DNA of 64,000 nucleotides from Sebastes aleutianus (lineage: Eukaryota; Chordata; Actinopteri; Perciformes; Sebastidae): NCBI GenBank assembly GCA_916700875.1, contig CAKAKS010000062.1, positions 15,231,460 through 15,295,459 of the forward strand, in the 5' to 3' direction. The position numbers were made by a program, and so were the translations under genes. Positions 38,461-48,961 of this stretch are shown here, one piece after another; the first letter of the stretch is position 1; every line of letters begins with the position of its first letter. The notes under the pieces were generated by a model. It saw nothing but the letters and a program-made list of their open reading frames with translations, ran no database searches and was not told the origin of the DNA.

Positions 38461-38856
38461 TTGCCCCTCAGAGCTATGGAAGTTTGTTTTTTCCCACTCG
38501 ATCTGAACGCGCCTCCGAGGAGCGTCTCTCCGCCCTCTCGCTGCTTTGACGTCACCGTTGTCCGTCTCTCCGCACATGGATGGAGAAGTGTAGAGAGAGT
38601 CCTCTCTCCACCGTCAAATCTCCTCTCCCCCCCGCCCTCCTCTCTCTCTCTCCTCCTCCAGCTATTTGCCAGCCAGCTCCGTCTACAGGCAGCACAGCCT
38701 CTCCTCCGTCCTGCTGCTGCGCGGAGTCCCGTCTTCTTCCCTCCGAGGAGCTCCGGATAAGCGAGAGAGAACGGTCGCGTCTCTTTTTATTGGAGGGTGG
38801 AAATTAAAGTACCTGTCTTTGCGAGCTTTGTTCTCCAATTTGCCCTTCAAGACATA
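38461..38856 (+). promoter_or_regulatory. hlf proximal promoter and 5'UTR
   Basis: A pyrimidine-rich, GC-elevated block directly upstream of the hlf ATG, bounded on the left by retroelement sequence. It contains a perfect CRE palindrome TGACGTCA at 38547-38554 and runs of CTCTCC between about 38600 and 38720. No convincing TATA box is seen. The transcription start cannot be fixed from sequence alone. Confidence 0.6.
38547..38554. promoter_or_regulatory. Perfect CRE palindrome (TGACGTCA)
   Basis: An eight-base exact palindromic cAMP-response element about 300 bp upstream of the hlf start codon. CREB/ATF proteins bind this site, and CREs are common in light- and feeding-responsive clock-related promoters. 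Position and exact match make function plausible; this is inference. Confidence 0.5.
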
Positions 38857-38971
38857 ATGGAGAAAATGGCCAGACCTCTTCCCATAAACTCAACTTTCCT
38901 GCCGCCGACTCACGGCGTGCTGAAATCCCTGCTGGAAAACCCGCTGAAGCTGCCTTTCCATCACGATGAAG
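38857..38971 (+). CDS. hlf: hlf coding exon 1
   Basis: Encodes residues 1-38 plus the first base of codon 39. The ATG has A at -3 and G at +4, a good vertebrate initiation context, and gives MEKMARPLP, matching the HLF family start. The segment includes the conserved SLLENPLKLPFHH motif. The donor is GAAG/GTACGT at 38971/38972, phase 1. The reading frame stays open upstream, but the only earlier candidate start is a GTG at 38797, so the ATG is preferred. Confidence 0.95.
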
Positions 38972-40336
38972 GTACGTCTTTAGACATGTTGACAGATTAA
39001 ACGCAGTTACGCACACAGGTGCTAAAAATTCATGTGAGGAGTGACGCCTCTTAACATTCTACGATCTTTGTCGTAAAAGAAACAATGTATTGTTATTAGC
39101 AGAGATATGTAAAATAGAATGTTGATGTCTCGGCTGAATGTTTTGTTGACTGACAGGTTGACAAGAAAACTTCAGCTCAAGCTAGTTTAACGCTAGTTTA
39201 GTTTTGTATTTATTGTCCAAATTAGCATAATACAGTCCGGTTTGCATGTTGTTGTTGTTATTGTGGCTGCAGCTTGTCTTTAACCTTTAAACCCCCTTGT
39301 CTTCAGTGGGATTAATATTAGTGATACCACAAGCTGTCGATAGAGGGCGTCTTTTCTGTGCTGCAGCTGTTGTGGATGTTTGCATTACACACACATACTG
39401 TTTGTGTTGAATGTATTGAGTGTCATTACATTACCTGAACATGAGTGGAGATTTTAATCTTAAAAGGGTTGGTTCACCCAAATAAAAACATTCTCAATTA
39501 GTCATGCAGATGGTTTTATTTGTCTATTTCTTTTTTTAATGGTTTCTGCCACCACCACAATACAATTATTTTAATTGAATTAACTTAATTTAGTTGGTGG
39601 AGGTCAGAACATTGAAAAAACAACACAACAACATGCTTTGACAAACTTTCATTATGGTAGAAAATAGTTTCCAGAGATAATTGAAATTTCCCAATTATTA
39701 TTATTTTTTCCCTTTGGTTTATTGGTTGAACGGACCATTTTTAAATCCCAGTCATACTTTCTATTTCTATTTAAACCCGTGCAATGACCCGTGATCCTCC
39801 TCGCTGCTATGAAACAATGAAATGACTTTGTGCAAAACATTCTGCAGGATTTGGGAAAGACCAGGAGAAAGAGAAGAAGCTGGACGATGAGAGCAGCACG
39901 GGCAGCCACCCGCAGTCGGCCTTCCTGGGTCCGACCCTCTGGGACAAGACGCTGCCCTATGATGGAGACAACTTTCAGCTGGAGTACATGGACCTGGAGG
40001 AGTTCCTGTCAGAGAACGGCATCCCCGCCAACACAGCCCAGGGCGACCAGGCCCAGCAGGCAGCGCAGCCGGCCCAGGCCCCACCGCCCGCCCCGCCCGC
40101 CACGCCTACACCCACCGTGGTGGACCTCAGCAGCCGCGCCACCACCTCGCTTCACACGGGCATGGCGCCTCAGACTTGCCTCCGCAGCCCCAGCACAGCA
40201 GGTAGGAGTCACATGCGGCGGCACCTGATGTGTGCACCTGAAACCTCACCTACACGCAAGAGTGTGACTCAGTGGGTGCACACGTTTGTTCACACAGGGG
40301 AGGCTCTAGAAGGCTTTGATGCTCTTTGCTCACCTG

Positions 40337-40368
<32 letters not shown>

Positions 40369-43077
40369 CCACCGCCAGCCCACAGATGCCAAGAGCGCTC
40401 TTGTGGTTCTTGTGGTTTGTGTCTCTTAAGGCATCATCGCCTCTGAGCGCTGATTCATTTCTGTTTCTCATTTAGCTCCTGCTGTTTTAGCTTCACCTAG
40501 TTAGAGCTTTTGACCACAGGTTAGATACACACTGACATGCTTAAGCTCTGATTTACAGCCCTGAAACTGGACTTTGGAGTCCCAGAGTACCGCCTAAACT
40601 GGCTCAAGTCCAACCGTATAATTCCCAAAGCTCTGATTGTCAGAAAAGGCTCTCTCTGTCTGCACCGACGACTTTGTCTGCCATGAGTTTTGTGTGCCGT
40701 GGTTATAACGGTGTATTGTGAGTTTTTTCCTCTGTAAGAGTGGGTTTCAGTATTCATTTTCATTCCCAAGAGCTCCCTGCAGGGTTTGGCGATTACTGAT
40801 TAAAAGCTGCTTGCGTCAGTCAGCCTTTGTCCCGCAGTGTAGACTCAATGAGATTAAATTTTTCATGAATTTTTAAGGCGTTTTTTAAGACGCTATTAAG
40901 TGACACTTTCAGGGTCTACATAGAGTCAGATAAATATTATCATTTCATTACGTATGTCTATTGGTTTCCAGTGTTTCAGTGATCAAATGGAGCTTTTAGT
41001 AAAGGAGAATCTTATTATTGTAATGAGCTGACATTAAGTAGGCAGGTGGTATTTAGACTGAAGTGTTAAACGGTGAGTTTGTGTGAAGACACAATTTGGG
41101 GTTTTCAATTCACCAGAGCGTGTTGAATCATTTAAAGGGCCGAAACCTCACTGTAAAAACATAAACAGAGCAACATGTATTGTTCCACTGAAGAGTGAAT
41201 GAGTGCCTAATAGAGTTTGTTATTGGACATATATTTAAATCACACCACCTAGAATCAGTTAAATGCAGATTAAACTGCCCGTGCAGTTGTGTATTGATTC
41301 CGCTGATGATTAAAGACTCAATAGTTTGGATGATAACGGAGGATGAATGATTAATCACCGACTGAGCAACAGCTACTCCACCGCTCATTTGTCTTTTAGA
41401 CTTTTTACTCAAACCAATTAATTGATTATCAAAATAGCTGGCGATTAATTCAATAGTTGACACCTAATCGATTAATCGTTGCAGCTCTAATGAAGGCATC
41501 CTGTCCTGCTTGTTTGTTTTTTGGAGGGAATCGTACATTAACTTCCCGCACTGAAGGAGCCACAGGACACAAACAGTCCCATCATAACAGCTGTGTTGGG
41601 ACCAGTTGTGCCAAATGTTGGCGTGATGTTTGCTGCCTCACAAACGCTTCCTCTCAGTGTGTTATAGTTTAAAGATGAGGAAGGAATAAACCTTGATGAA
41701 GTATATTAAACACTGTGTTTACCTTCACTGTAATGTAGTTAATATGTATCATATGACATCAATCTTTGTTTGTAAAAGGGCAAAACAATATTATTTATCA
41801 CATTAGTGACATTATGAATGCCTTACTCAAAAATTTCAATAAATAAATTCTCTGAATTTCATTCAATTAAAGTGAGAAAAACAACACAAAAAACAGTCAG
41901 CCAGCAGTCAAGGCCAGAAAACCAGAATATAATTAAATTGGTCAGACTGTAATTAATTAATTAAATATATTCATAGAGCACATTTAAAATGATGCATGTT
42001 GAACGAAGGGGATTCACAGAGGTTTAAATATATAAATAAATAATCAGAATAGAATGTAAAGGCAAATGTAAAAAATAAATATTGTACAGAATATAAACAG
42101 AATATTGTGACAAACAATTTACAAGCATAAAAAATAGGTAACCTTGAGCTCAATATCTACTATTATTTTTTTATTAAATTATTAATTGTTTCATTTATAA
42201 AATATAAAAATAAGAATAGTGAATAACAGCTTCCCAGAGCCCAAGGTGATGTCAACAGTCCAAAACCCCAAATTAATACGTTTTACAAAAATATAAATCG
42301 GAGGAAAGCAGCAAATCCTGCAGACTGAGGATGTTTAATATATTTACTTAACAATTACTTATCACAGTACCTGTAACGTCCAACATCATAGCACTACTTT
42401 GAGAGGGCCCATGCACTGAGAGGGCGCATCTCTTTGCAAATGAAATAAAGTACTGACTGAGTTCATCTTTGCATGTGAACTATTAATTGAAAATCGATTG
42501 TATTTTTAAGAATCAATACAGTATCACAAAAAAAAATATCGTGACGCTTGATATTTTTGGATATTTTCTTATACCACTACATGGAACTGCATGTAACATA
42601 ACTAGAGCTGCATCGATTAATCAATTAGTTGTCAACTATTAAATTAATTGGCAACTATTTTTGGTAATCAATTAATTGGTTTGAGTCATTTTTTAAGTAG
42701 AAGAAATCTAAATTCTCTGATTCAGCTTCTTAAATGTGAATATTTCCTGGTTTCTTTCCTCCTCTATGATAGTAAACTGAATTGAGTTGTGGACAAAACA
42801 AGACTTTTGAGGACGTCATCTTGGGCTTTGGGAAACATTGATCGACATTTTCCACCATTTTATAGACCAAACAACTAATCGATCAATCAAGGAAATAATC
42901 GACCGATTAATGGACAATGAAAACAATCGTTAGTTTCAGTCCTAAACGTGATGTTTTCACTAATATACCTTTATTTTCCTGCGACTAAGAAGGTGTGCAG
43001 ATGAAGCCAAGATTGATTTATAGATATAAATGGATGCTCCAGCATCTCTGCAGGACACTATACTCCAGTGCGTACTT

Positions 43078-43112
<35 letters not shown>

Positions 43113-43298
43113 GGTCTATCTCTGTCTGCATCTTCACATTTACCTCTCACGTGAAGGCGGCTGGGGTTTCCTGCAGCGTGCCGGGCCATGTGACAGACAC
43201 ATGCAGGCGCCGTGTGCAGCACTGAGCTGCAAACAGGAGCTTGTCACGGCATGAACCTCCCTCCCTCCCTCTCTCTCTCTCTTTCACCCTCCCCTCCC

Positions 43299-43335
<37 letters not shown>

Positions 43336-46300
43336 TCTAACACCCTCCACTTCCCGTCCAGTCTTCCTCTCCCTCCCTCGCCGGGCTCGGCTCCGAAACA
43401 GCCTGGACTCGGAGCCAAGGCACAGGCTGTACCCTGTAGAGATCACATGGACTCTGGTGTGCTTTTGTCACATGCGCGCAATGTTGTTCCAGCTCGCCGA
43501 GCCTCGTCTCGTCCAACCAGCCACTTCACCACACCACACCACCCACAACAACAGCCACAATCCCTCTGTGCCTGCTTGTAAGCAAAACAGCAGGGCAGCC
43601 GATAACGTTGTTATCACAACGAACGAACAAATGAACGGGGCGTGTCGGTGTTTTCTCCGTCTGAACGGCCTGTAGGCGTCGGTTGAGGGTCTGTTTCAGG
43701 GTCGGTCCAGGAGATGAACCCCTGTGCTCTGTTGGCAGGGGCCAAAAGGGGAAATCAGATGAAGGAGGGGTCGAAGGGCGTGTTGTGGTGCATTCCAATG
43801 TGTTTGTCAAGGAAAGGTGGCTCAGTGAGAATCAGCACATTTTGAGGAGCTAAATGCGGAGTTCATACATAATTTAGTGTGTCAGAGACGGCTGTTGAAG
43901 CAGCAAATTACACAAATACTGAAAAGTTTAAATGTGTATCTCTCCCACTGTTGTGGGAGCATATTTCCTTCTGGCCCAGTTTCTTGCAAACTGAGTAGCT
44001 TTCTTCTCAGATGTCTTGTCATGTGGTCTGCAGACAGGATCAGCATGTGCTGCATGAGTGACCTGCAGGAATTATTATTATTATTATAGAGGAATTGTTT
44101 GTTGTGAAATCGATTAACTAGAGCTGCAACGATTAGTTGTCAACTTTTAAATTAATCGCCAACTATTTTGATAATAGATTAATAAATCGACCAATTAATG
44201 GACAATGAAAATAATCGTTAGTTGCAGCCCTACACTCCTACGATTTTTGTCGACTAATCGATTGAGTATGTGTGACAGCAGGATGGTCTATGTGGGATTG
44301 ATTCTAAGTAAACTACAGAGTGTGTGTTCATGGTAATGAAGGAACATGTCACCCAGTGACACAGTGAGGTTCATTGATGTGTTTTTTAGTGGAGGTCTAT
44401 GGCTCAGAGGAAGAGGAGATATCAGGCTTTGATGCACACACAATACTTGTTAGAGGATACATTCATTGTTGGTTTTTGGTGTTTGTTGACAATAAGAAAA
44501 ATATAGAATATCACTTACGTGGTCATGTGAGCCAGTTTGACCTTCTGATGGACGGAGAAAGCAAAAATTGTGAAATTGTTTGGGACTAAAGGGCAAAATA
44601 TTTGGCACAAACGTCCACTTGGACTAAATGATGAACTGATTAGGTTTTGATGGTCAAAGGGTCAAGGTCACTATGACCTTATAAAACACGATTTTGGCCA
44701 TAATTCAAAAATTCATATGCTAATTATGACGGTTTCACACAAATGTCTAACAGGATAAAATGATGAAGCGATTTCATGCTGAATAACATATTTCCAAGAA
44801 ACTCACGAGCACATCTCTGGTAAACACAAGATTTAAAGTAGTGCTGTTGTGTGAGTTGTTGTTCTCATGTTACACTCAGGTCAGAGTTCAGCAGCTCTGT
44901 CCCTGCACAGTTTATCACTAACTGTACATTACCGCCCACACAGCTACACGATAACACTCCCAGAGACTCTGATATGATCATCTAGCGTGACACCAACCTG
45001 CAGCCAGCGGTATATACTGTCACATTCAAACCAGTTCCACAGGTATTGAAGTTATTTTAGTTTTCTCACAGCTCTTAGTAGGTCAGCTCAGGACTACCTT
45101 TTCCTGGCTTGTTAATTTTAGATGTCCTGTTCAGGAGGAGGGAGGGGACCGTTTTGTGAATCGTCTCCCTCCTCTCCCCTGGAATGTGTCCAACATTAGT
45201 TGAGGACATTACAGGTTAATGAACCAGCATGAACGTCTACTTTTAGCCCATGACCATGCGGCTGTGTTTTAACTCTGCTAATTAGGAGATGAAAATGACT
45301 CGTAAAGGTGATTAGGGCGACGCTGGCTATTTCAGGCCTGACAGATTGTTTGAGGCAGCGTCTAGTTTTAGTTAGTAAGTAGCTTGCTCAGTTTCTGAAG
45401 GCTGGGAGGAGGTCAGGAACTCTGATGGTAGAAAAATCATTATGTTTTAATAGTGCTTGTTGTGTGTAGGGCTAGGTGTTTAACCTCTATACAGTGAAGC
45501 AACTAGTCGATTAAACTATTAGGTGAAACACAGAAACTGTATTTGCAACAATTTTGATTACCGATTATTAATTATTAAAATAATTACTCAAGCAAAAATA
45601 CCAACATTCTTCTCAAATGTCAAGATGTAAAGCTTTTTTCTAGGTTTTATATAGTTTTACTTTAAATTAGGGCTCTCAAAGTTAACACGATAATGCGTTA
45701 ACGCAAATACATTTTTAACACCACTAATTTCTTTAACGCATTAACGCAAATTGCGATTTTAAATAAACCTCTTAAAAATCCGACGAGCCTGGCCGCTGTG
45801 CGATCTTTCAGAGCTTGTAGCGGGCTTTGTTTTAACGCCAGAGTGATACGAGTATTAAATACTTGACAAATCTCCCTTTTAAGGTACATTTTGAACAGAT
45901 AAAAAATGTGCCATTAATTCGCGTTTAATTGCAGTTAACTATGGATAGTCATGCGATTAATCGCGATAACATATTTTAAATCGATTGACAGCTCTAATTT
46001 AAATATATAGTTGTGTTTCAGACTGTTCAGTCAAGCAAAACAAGCTATTTAACAACATCACTTTGGGTTCTGGAAACCTTTCACTATTTTATAGACCAAA
46101 CAATTAACCAATAAATCTAGAAAAAATAACATCAGATTAATGGATAATAAAAATAAGGATGTTTTTTTTGGTACCGTAGAATCAAATCGTCGAGCACTCA
46201 AAATTGGCACTTAATGTCTGATCACATCCGTTGTCTTGTTAACTTCAGTGCTTAAATAATAAATTGGTTAGTTGATTGACAGAAAATGAATCAATGACAG

Positions 46301-48961
46301 TTTTAATAACTTCTCGATATGTTGTTGGCCAAAACAAGTAGGGCTGTACCCTCTTAGTCGATTAGACGACTAATCGGTCGTTTTGGTCTTTAGACTCTTA
46401 TTGAGGTAATGTTTGTGTATGGCACTACTTGTTGTTGAATGAAAAAAGTGTTTTTTATAGGAACACTTGTTGATATGTCTTTAAGTAAAATGTGAAAAAG
46501 GTAATGGTTTTGTCTGATTGAGGCATATTATCTGAAACATATTGTTCTAGTTGTTTTGTTTTCATCAGGGGATTTTTTTCCACATTTCTGCTCAGTTTCA
46601 TGAGGAGATAATTATCAAGTTTTAATCACAAACAGTTTTGTTTTGCTTGATGTGAACGGAGGAATGTGAGTGGCGCTCACTCAGCTGAGTTTTTTCGCGT
46701 GTCTGTGATGAAGAAGCCCATCACTTCCTCAGTGTCTCCTGATATACAGACAGCACAGACTTCCTGTTTGCTGCTGATTTGTACCCAGAGCTGAGCAGCT
46801 GAATCTGATGGCCCTTTCTCAAATCTGCACTGCAGCCAGAGGCAGTCTGACCCTGTTCACTCTGACTGAAGGTCAGCGGCATTGACTGGCTGTCACAACA
46901 GGCTCACTAGTACACAAATGTAGGTCATGATGTTCTAGCTCCCAGCGTAACGGCAGACAATGTCGGCTGCTTTCACTCATATTCCCTGTTGTTGTATGGT
47001 GCGGTGGGAATGCAGGTGTGGTTCGTATGTCAAAACAAAATGTACTAATGTAATAAATCACAGAGAGATTTTTCCATTTGGGCTCGGCAAATGAACTGAA
47101 TCACCCCTCCGCCGGTCGGCACGCAGCTTCAGATCAATTAGAGGAAGCTTTGAGCAACAGAAAGATAGGCGTGAACGCATGCAGGGGCTCACTGAGGAGT
47201 TTAAAGACGCTGAAGCTGCTGGTTTCAGATCAGCTGACAGGAGCTGCAGACTTTAACATTTTGAACCCGTGTTTTTTAAAAGCTTGTGTGATAGCACCAC
47301 CTGCTGGTTAAATGAGGCAAAACACTTGACATTCAATGTTTTTTCTTGAAAACTAGTCACCTGTTCTCTTGCTTTACATCTGCGTCGACACTCAGGCTTA
47401 TACCAGCTCTGAATGGATCAGCCCTTGAATGCACAAACATGTGAGCTCAGAGGGAAGAAAGGCAGCATTCAGCTCCCTCCTGAGAGGCCTCCTGCTCAGC
47501 ACAAGAGGCTCTCTTCAGTTACCGCTCCTCCTGTGTCCTCTGTCCAGCTTTAACAGCTTCACATAAAAGAGCTGCTGAGGAGGATGTTGCATAACCAATT
47601 ACCCCCCAAAAGAAGTGCCACCTTGACCTTTACTGGTGCCATTAGAGTCAAAATGAGAGTGGGGTCCTGCTGACTTCTCTAAAGGTTTTCAATACACCCT
47701 CTGTTCAGGAGAATAGGTTCTTTGCACTAACTGGCAGCTAATGTGTGTTCTTTTTTGTTACCCTCCTGCAGCCCTGCCCTCAGCCCGGGACACCCCCAGT
47801 CCCATCGACCCAGAGTCCATCCAGGTGCCCATGGCCTACGAGCCCGACCCACAGGACCTGGCTCTGTCCAGCGTGCCCGGCCAGGAAATGTTCGACCCCA
47901 GGAAACGCAAGTTCTCCGCCGAGGAGCTGAAGCCGCAGCCCATGATCAAGAAAGCCCGCAAGATCTTCATCCCCGAAGACCTGAAGGTGAGCTGCTGCTG
48001 CTCCGTCTCTGTCTGTCAGTGTCAACTGGGGGGGTTAGATCACCCAGATGTTGGGGCCTGTTGTTATGTAAGCAGGTTAAACCCTGAGGGGAGGAAGCCC
48101 ATGGACTGAACAAGCTGCTTCGTCAAACGTTTCGTTTTTGTGTTGTTTATTCGTCACGCCCCCGGTCTGTAAAGGCCTTTTAGATGCTGCTTTACACCTT
48201 TTACAAGATTAAAATTCAGCGGAGTGAATGCTTGAAAAGTTATTTTCACATTTAAAATTCCTAAAGACCGTAAATATACTGGAGGAAGAAAATCTTTCTT
48301 TACAGCAGCTTGAGTCCAAACACGGTTATTTAATTCATGTTGCACTGTATTTAGCAGGAATTGTGAGTGTGTCTTCAGGTTCAGATGAATCATGTTCTGT
48401 GACGTGCTGCAGCAGCAATGAAACAACATAATTACCTTTTTATTTTTAGATTAAGCTCCAAGCTTTTCATCAGAGGGTCTGTGGGTTGGAGTCTGCTGTG
48501 TAACAGTGAACGTATTTAGCGGTGATCATAATCTAAAGTGACAGCGTGGGGGTCAGCAGAGCTTCACGTCGTGAAGAGGAGGCATTCATCATGGGAATTA
48601 TTAGACCTCAGGACCGAGCATCAGACTCAGGGGTCGATGAGGGAGAACAAATAAAACAAACTGTGGAGGACTGTATTTATCTTTATAAACACTCCTTCTG
48701 TTTGTTGTGCTCCAGTGCTGACCCGTTTTGCTCTTTGCTCTCCAGGATGACAGGTACTGGGCCCGGCGCAGAAAGAACAACGTGGCGGCCAAGAGGTCAC
48801 GGGACGCCCGGCGGCTGAAGGAGAACCAGATCGCCATCCGGGCCAGCTTTCTGGAGAAGGAGAACCACGCTCTCCGCATGGAGGTAGCAGATATAAGGAA
48901 GGAGCTGGGTCGCTGCAAGAACGTTGTGGCGAAATACGAGGCCCGACACGGGCCCCTGTGA
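38857..48961 (+). CDS. hlf: HLF, PAR-family bZIP transcription factor (gene span, 4 coding exons)
   Basis: The coding sequence joins 38857-38971, 39848-40201, 47772-47986 and 48746-48961: 900 nt, 299 residues plus TGA. Human HLF is about 295. All introns are GT-AG, with phases 1, 1 and 0. The product is a sequence-specific nuclear activator of the proline- and acidic-amino-acid-rich (PAR) bZIP family (HLF, DBP, TEF). It binds TTAYGTAA-type D-boxes as homo- or heterodimers and drives circadian-output and detoxification genes. Domain order: conserved N-terminal segment (exon 1), acidic activation region with EYMDLEEFLSENGIP (exon 2), PAR domain (exon 3), basic region and leucine zipper (exon 4). 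The N-terminus MEKMARPLP and the end YEARHGPL favour HLF over DBP or TEF. The neighbouring mmd supports this. Teleosts often keep two copies (hlfa/hlfb); which one this is cannot be told here. Confidence 0.96.
39455..39660. repeat. Probable interspersed repeat in hlf intron 1
   Basis: AAAGGGTTGGTTCACCCAAA is the start of a common fish non-autonomous element (from memory). The other end is not defined. Confidence 0.4.
39848..40201 (+). CDS. hlf: hlf coding exon 2 (activation region)
   Basis: 354 nt between acceptor TTCTGCAG and donor CAG/GTAGGA. It encodes the lysine/acidic stretch KDQEKEKKLDDE, the family block SAFLGPTLWDKTLPYDGD and the acidic motif EYMDLEEFLSENGIP. A low-complexity Pro/Ala/Gln linker of about 35 residues follows (starting near residue 100), then VVDLSSRATTSLHTG. 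The Ala/Gln/Pro linker differs from the mammalian one and accounts for most of the length difference. Phase 1 at both ends. GC content is much higher than in the surrounding introns. Confidence 0.95.
40339..40367. repeat. (CA)n microsatellite after hlf exon 2
   Basis: A run of CA about 140 bp past the exon 2 donor. Intronic CA runs near donors can bind hnRNP L; no effect can be shown here. Confidence 0.9.
41395..41490. mobile_element. hAT-like MITE end fragment
   Basis: TTAATTGATTATCAAAATAG and GATTAATCGTTGCAGCTCTA belong to the same family as 42603-42944. Only one terminus is recognisable. Confidence 0.5.
42603..42944. mobile_element. 342-bp hAT-like MITE in hlf intron 2
   Basis: TAGAGCTGCATCGATTAA to AATCGTTAGTTTCAGTCCTA, imperfect inverted ends. 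The interior includes TGGGCTTTGGGAAACATTGA and TTTTATAGACCAAACAACTA. A further end of this family is at 41395-41490 (GATTAATCGTTGCAGCTCTA). Confidence 0.7.
43082..43109. repeat. (GT)n microsatellite
   Basis: Fourteen GT units in hlf intron 2, followed 150 bp later by a (CT)n tract. Confidence 0.9.
43255..43335. repeat. (CT)n pyrimidine tract
   Basis: About 80 bases of nearly pure pyrimidine in hlf intron 2, ending in 14 or so CT units. The next 150 bp are GC-richer than the rest of the intron. Confidence 0.85.
44119..44232. mobile_element. 114-bp hAT-like MITE in hlf intron 2
   Basis: TAGAGCTGCAAC at the left and GTTGCAGCCCTA at the right, with TTAATCG-rich interior. A deleted version of the family at 42603. 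No readable target duplication. Confidence 0.7.
44615..44790. repeat. Teleost interspersed repeat (GGTCAAGGTCACTATGACC type)
   Basis: GGTCAAAGGGTCAAGGTCAC and TTTTGGCCATAATTCAAAAA match a repeat common in fish genomes, recalled from memory. Non-coding. In hlf intron 2. Confidence 0.5.
45490..46160. mobile_element. Old hAT-like element, split by a younger insertion
   Basis: Flanking pieces 45490-45667 and 45997-46160 together resemble the element at 42603-42944: TCGATTA ends, then CACTTTGGGTTCTGGAAACC and TTTTATAGACCAAACAATTA. The element at 45668-45996 interrupts it. In hlf intron 2. Confidence 0.6.
45668..45996. mobile_element. 329-bp hAT-like MITE nested in an older one
   Basis: Ends TAGGGCTCTCAA and, reversed, TAGAGCTGTCAA are inverted repeats. 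The interior has GCGTTAACGCAAAT blocks typical of a common fish family. Flanks CTTTAAAT and ATTTAAAT give an 8-bp target duplication with one mismatch. Confidence 0.75.
47772..47986 (+). CDS. hlf: hlf coding exon 3 (PAR domain)
   Basis: 215 nt, entered in phase 1 after CTCCTGCAG and left in phase 0 at CTGAAG/GTGAGC. It encodes the PAR domain, including TPSPIDPESIQVPMAYEPD, then DLALSSVPGQEMFDPRKRKF, EELKPQPMIKKARKIFIP and EDLK. This domain sits directly before the basic region and tunes DNA-binding specificity in DBP, TEF and HLF. The exon is almost colinear with human HLF, with only conservative differences. Confidence 0.96.
48064..48071. promoter_or_regulatory. D-box (TTATGTAA) in hlf intron 3
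   Basis: An exact core of the PAR-bZIP recognition site (family consensus TTAYGTAA) lies 78 bp after the exon 3 donor, inside the gene for a PAR-bZIP factor. The 5' flank G fits the extended consensus; the 3' flank G does not. Autoregulation is an inference only. Confidence 0.35.
48746..48961 (+). CDS. hlf: hlf coding exon 4 (basic region and leucine zipper)
   Basis: Starts after CTCTCCAG in phase 0 and ends with TGA at 48959-48961. It encodes residues 229-299. The basic region is ARRRKNNVAAKRSRDARRLK (234-253), containing the N-x-x-A-A-x-x-S-R DNA-contact signature at 240-247. The zipper has heptad positions L264, L271, I278, C285 and Y292. Human HLF has Leu at the third of these; Ile is a conservative exchange. 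The C-terminus AKYEARHGPL is the family end. Confidence 0.97.
   Translation, partial: DDRYWARRRKNNVAAKRSRDARRLKENQIAIRASFLEKENHALRMEVADIRKELGRCKNVVAKYEARHGPL

Noticed and set aside
38797..38856. N-terminal extension of HLF in frame upstream of the ATG
   Set aside because: It would need a GTG start; the ATG at 38857 has good context and matches the family N-terminus.
39830..40228. Arg/Pro-rich frame overlapping hlf exon 2
   Set aside because: Shadow of the real exon in another frame.
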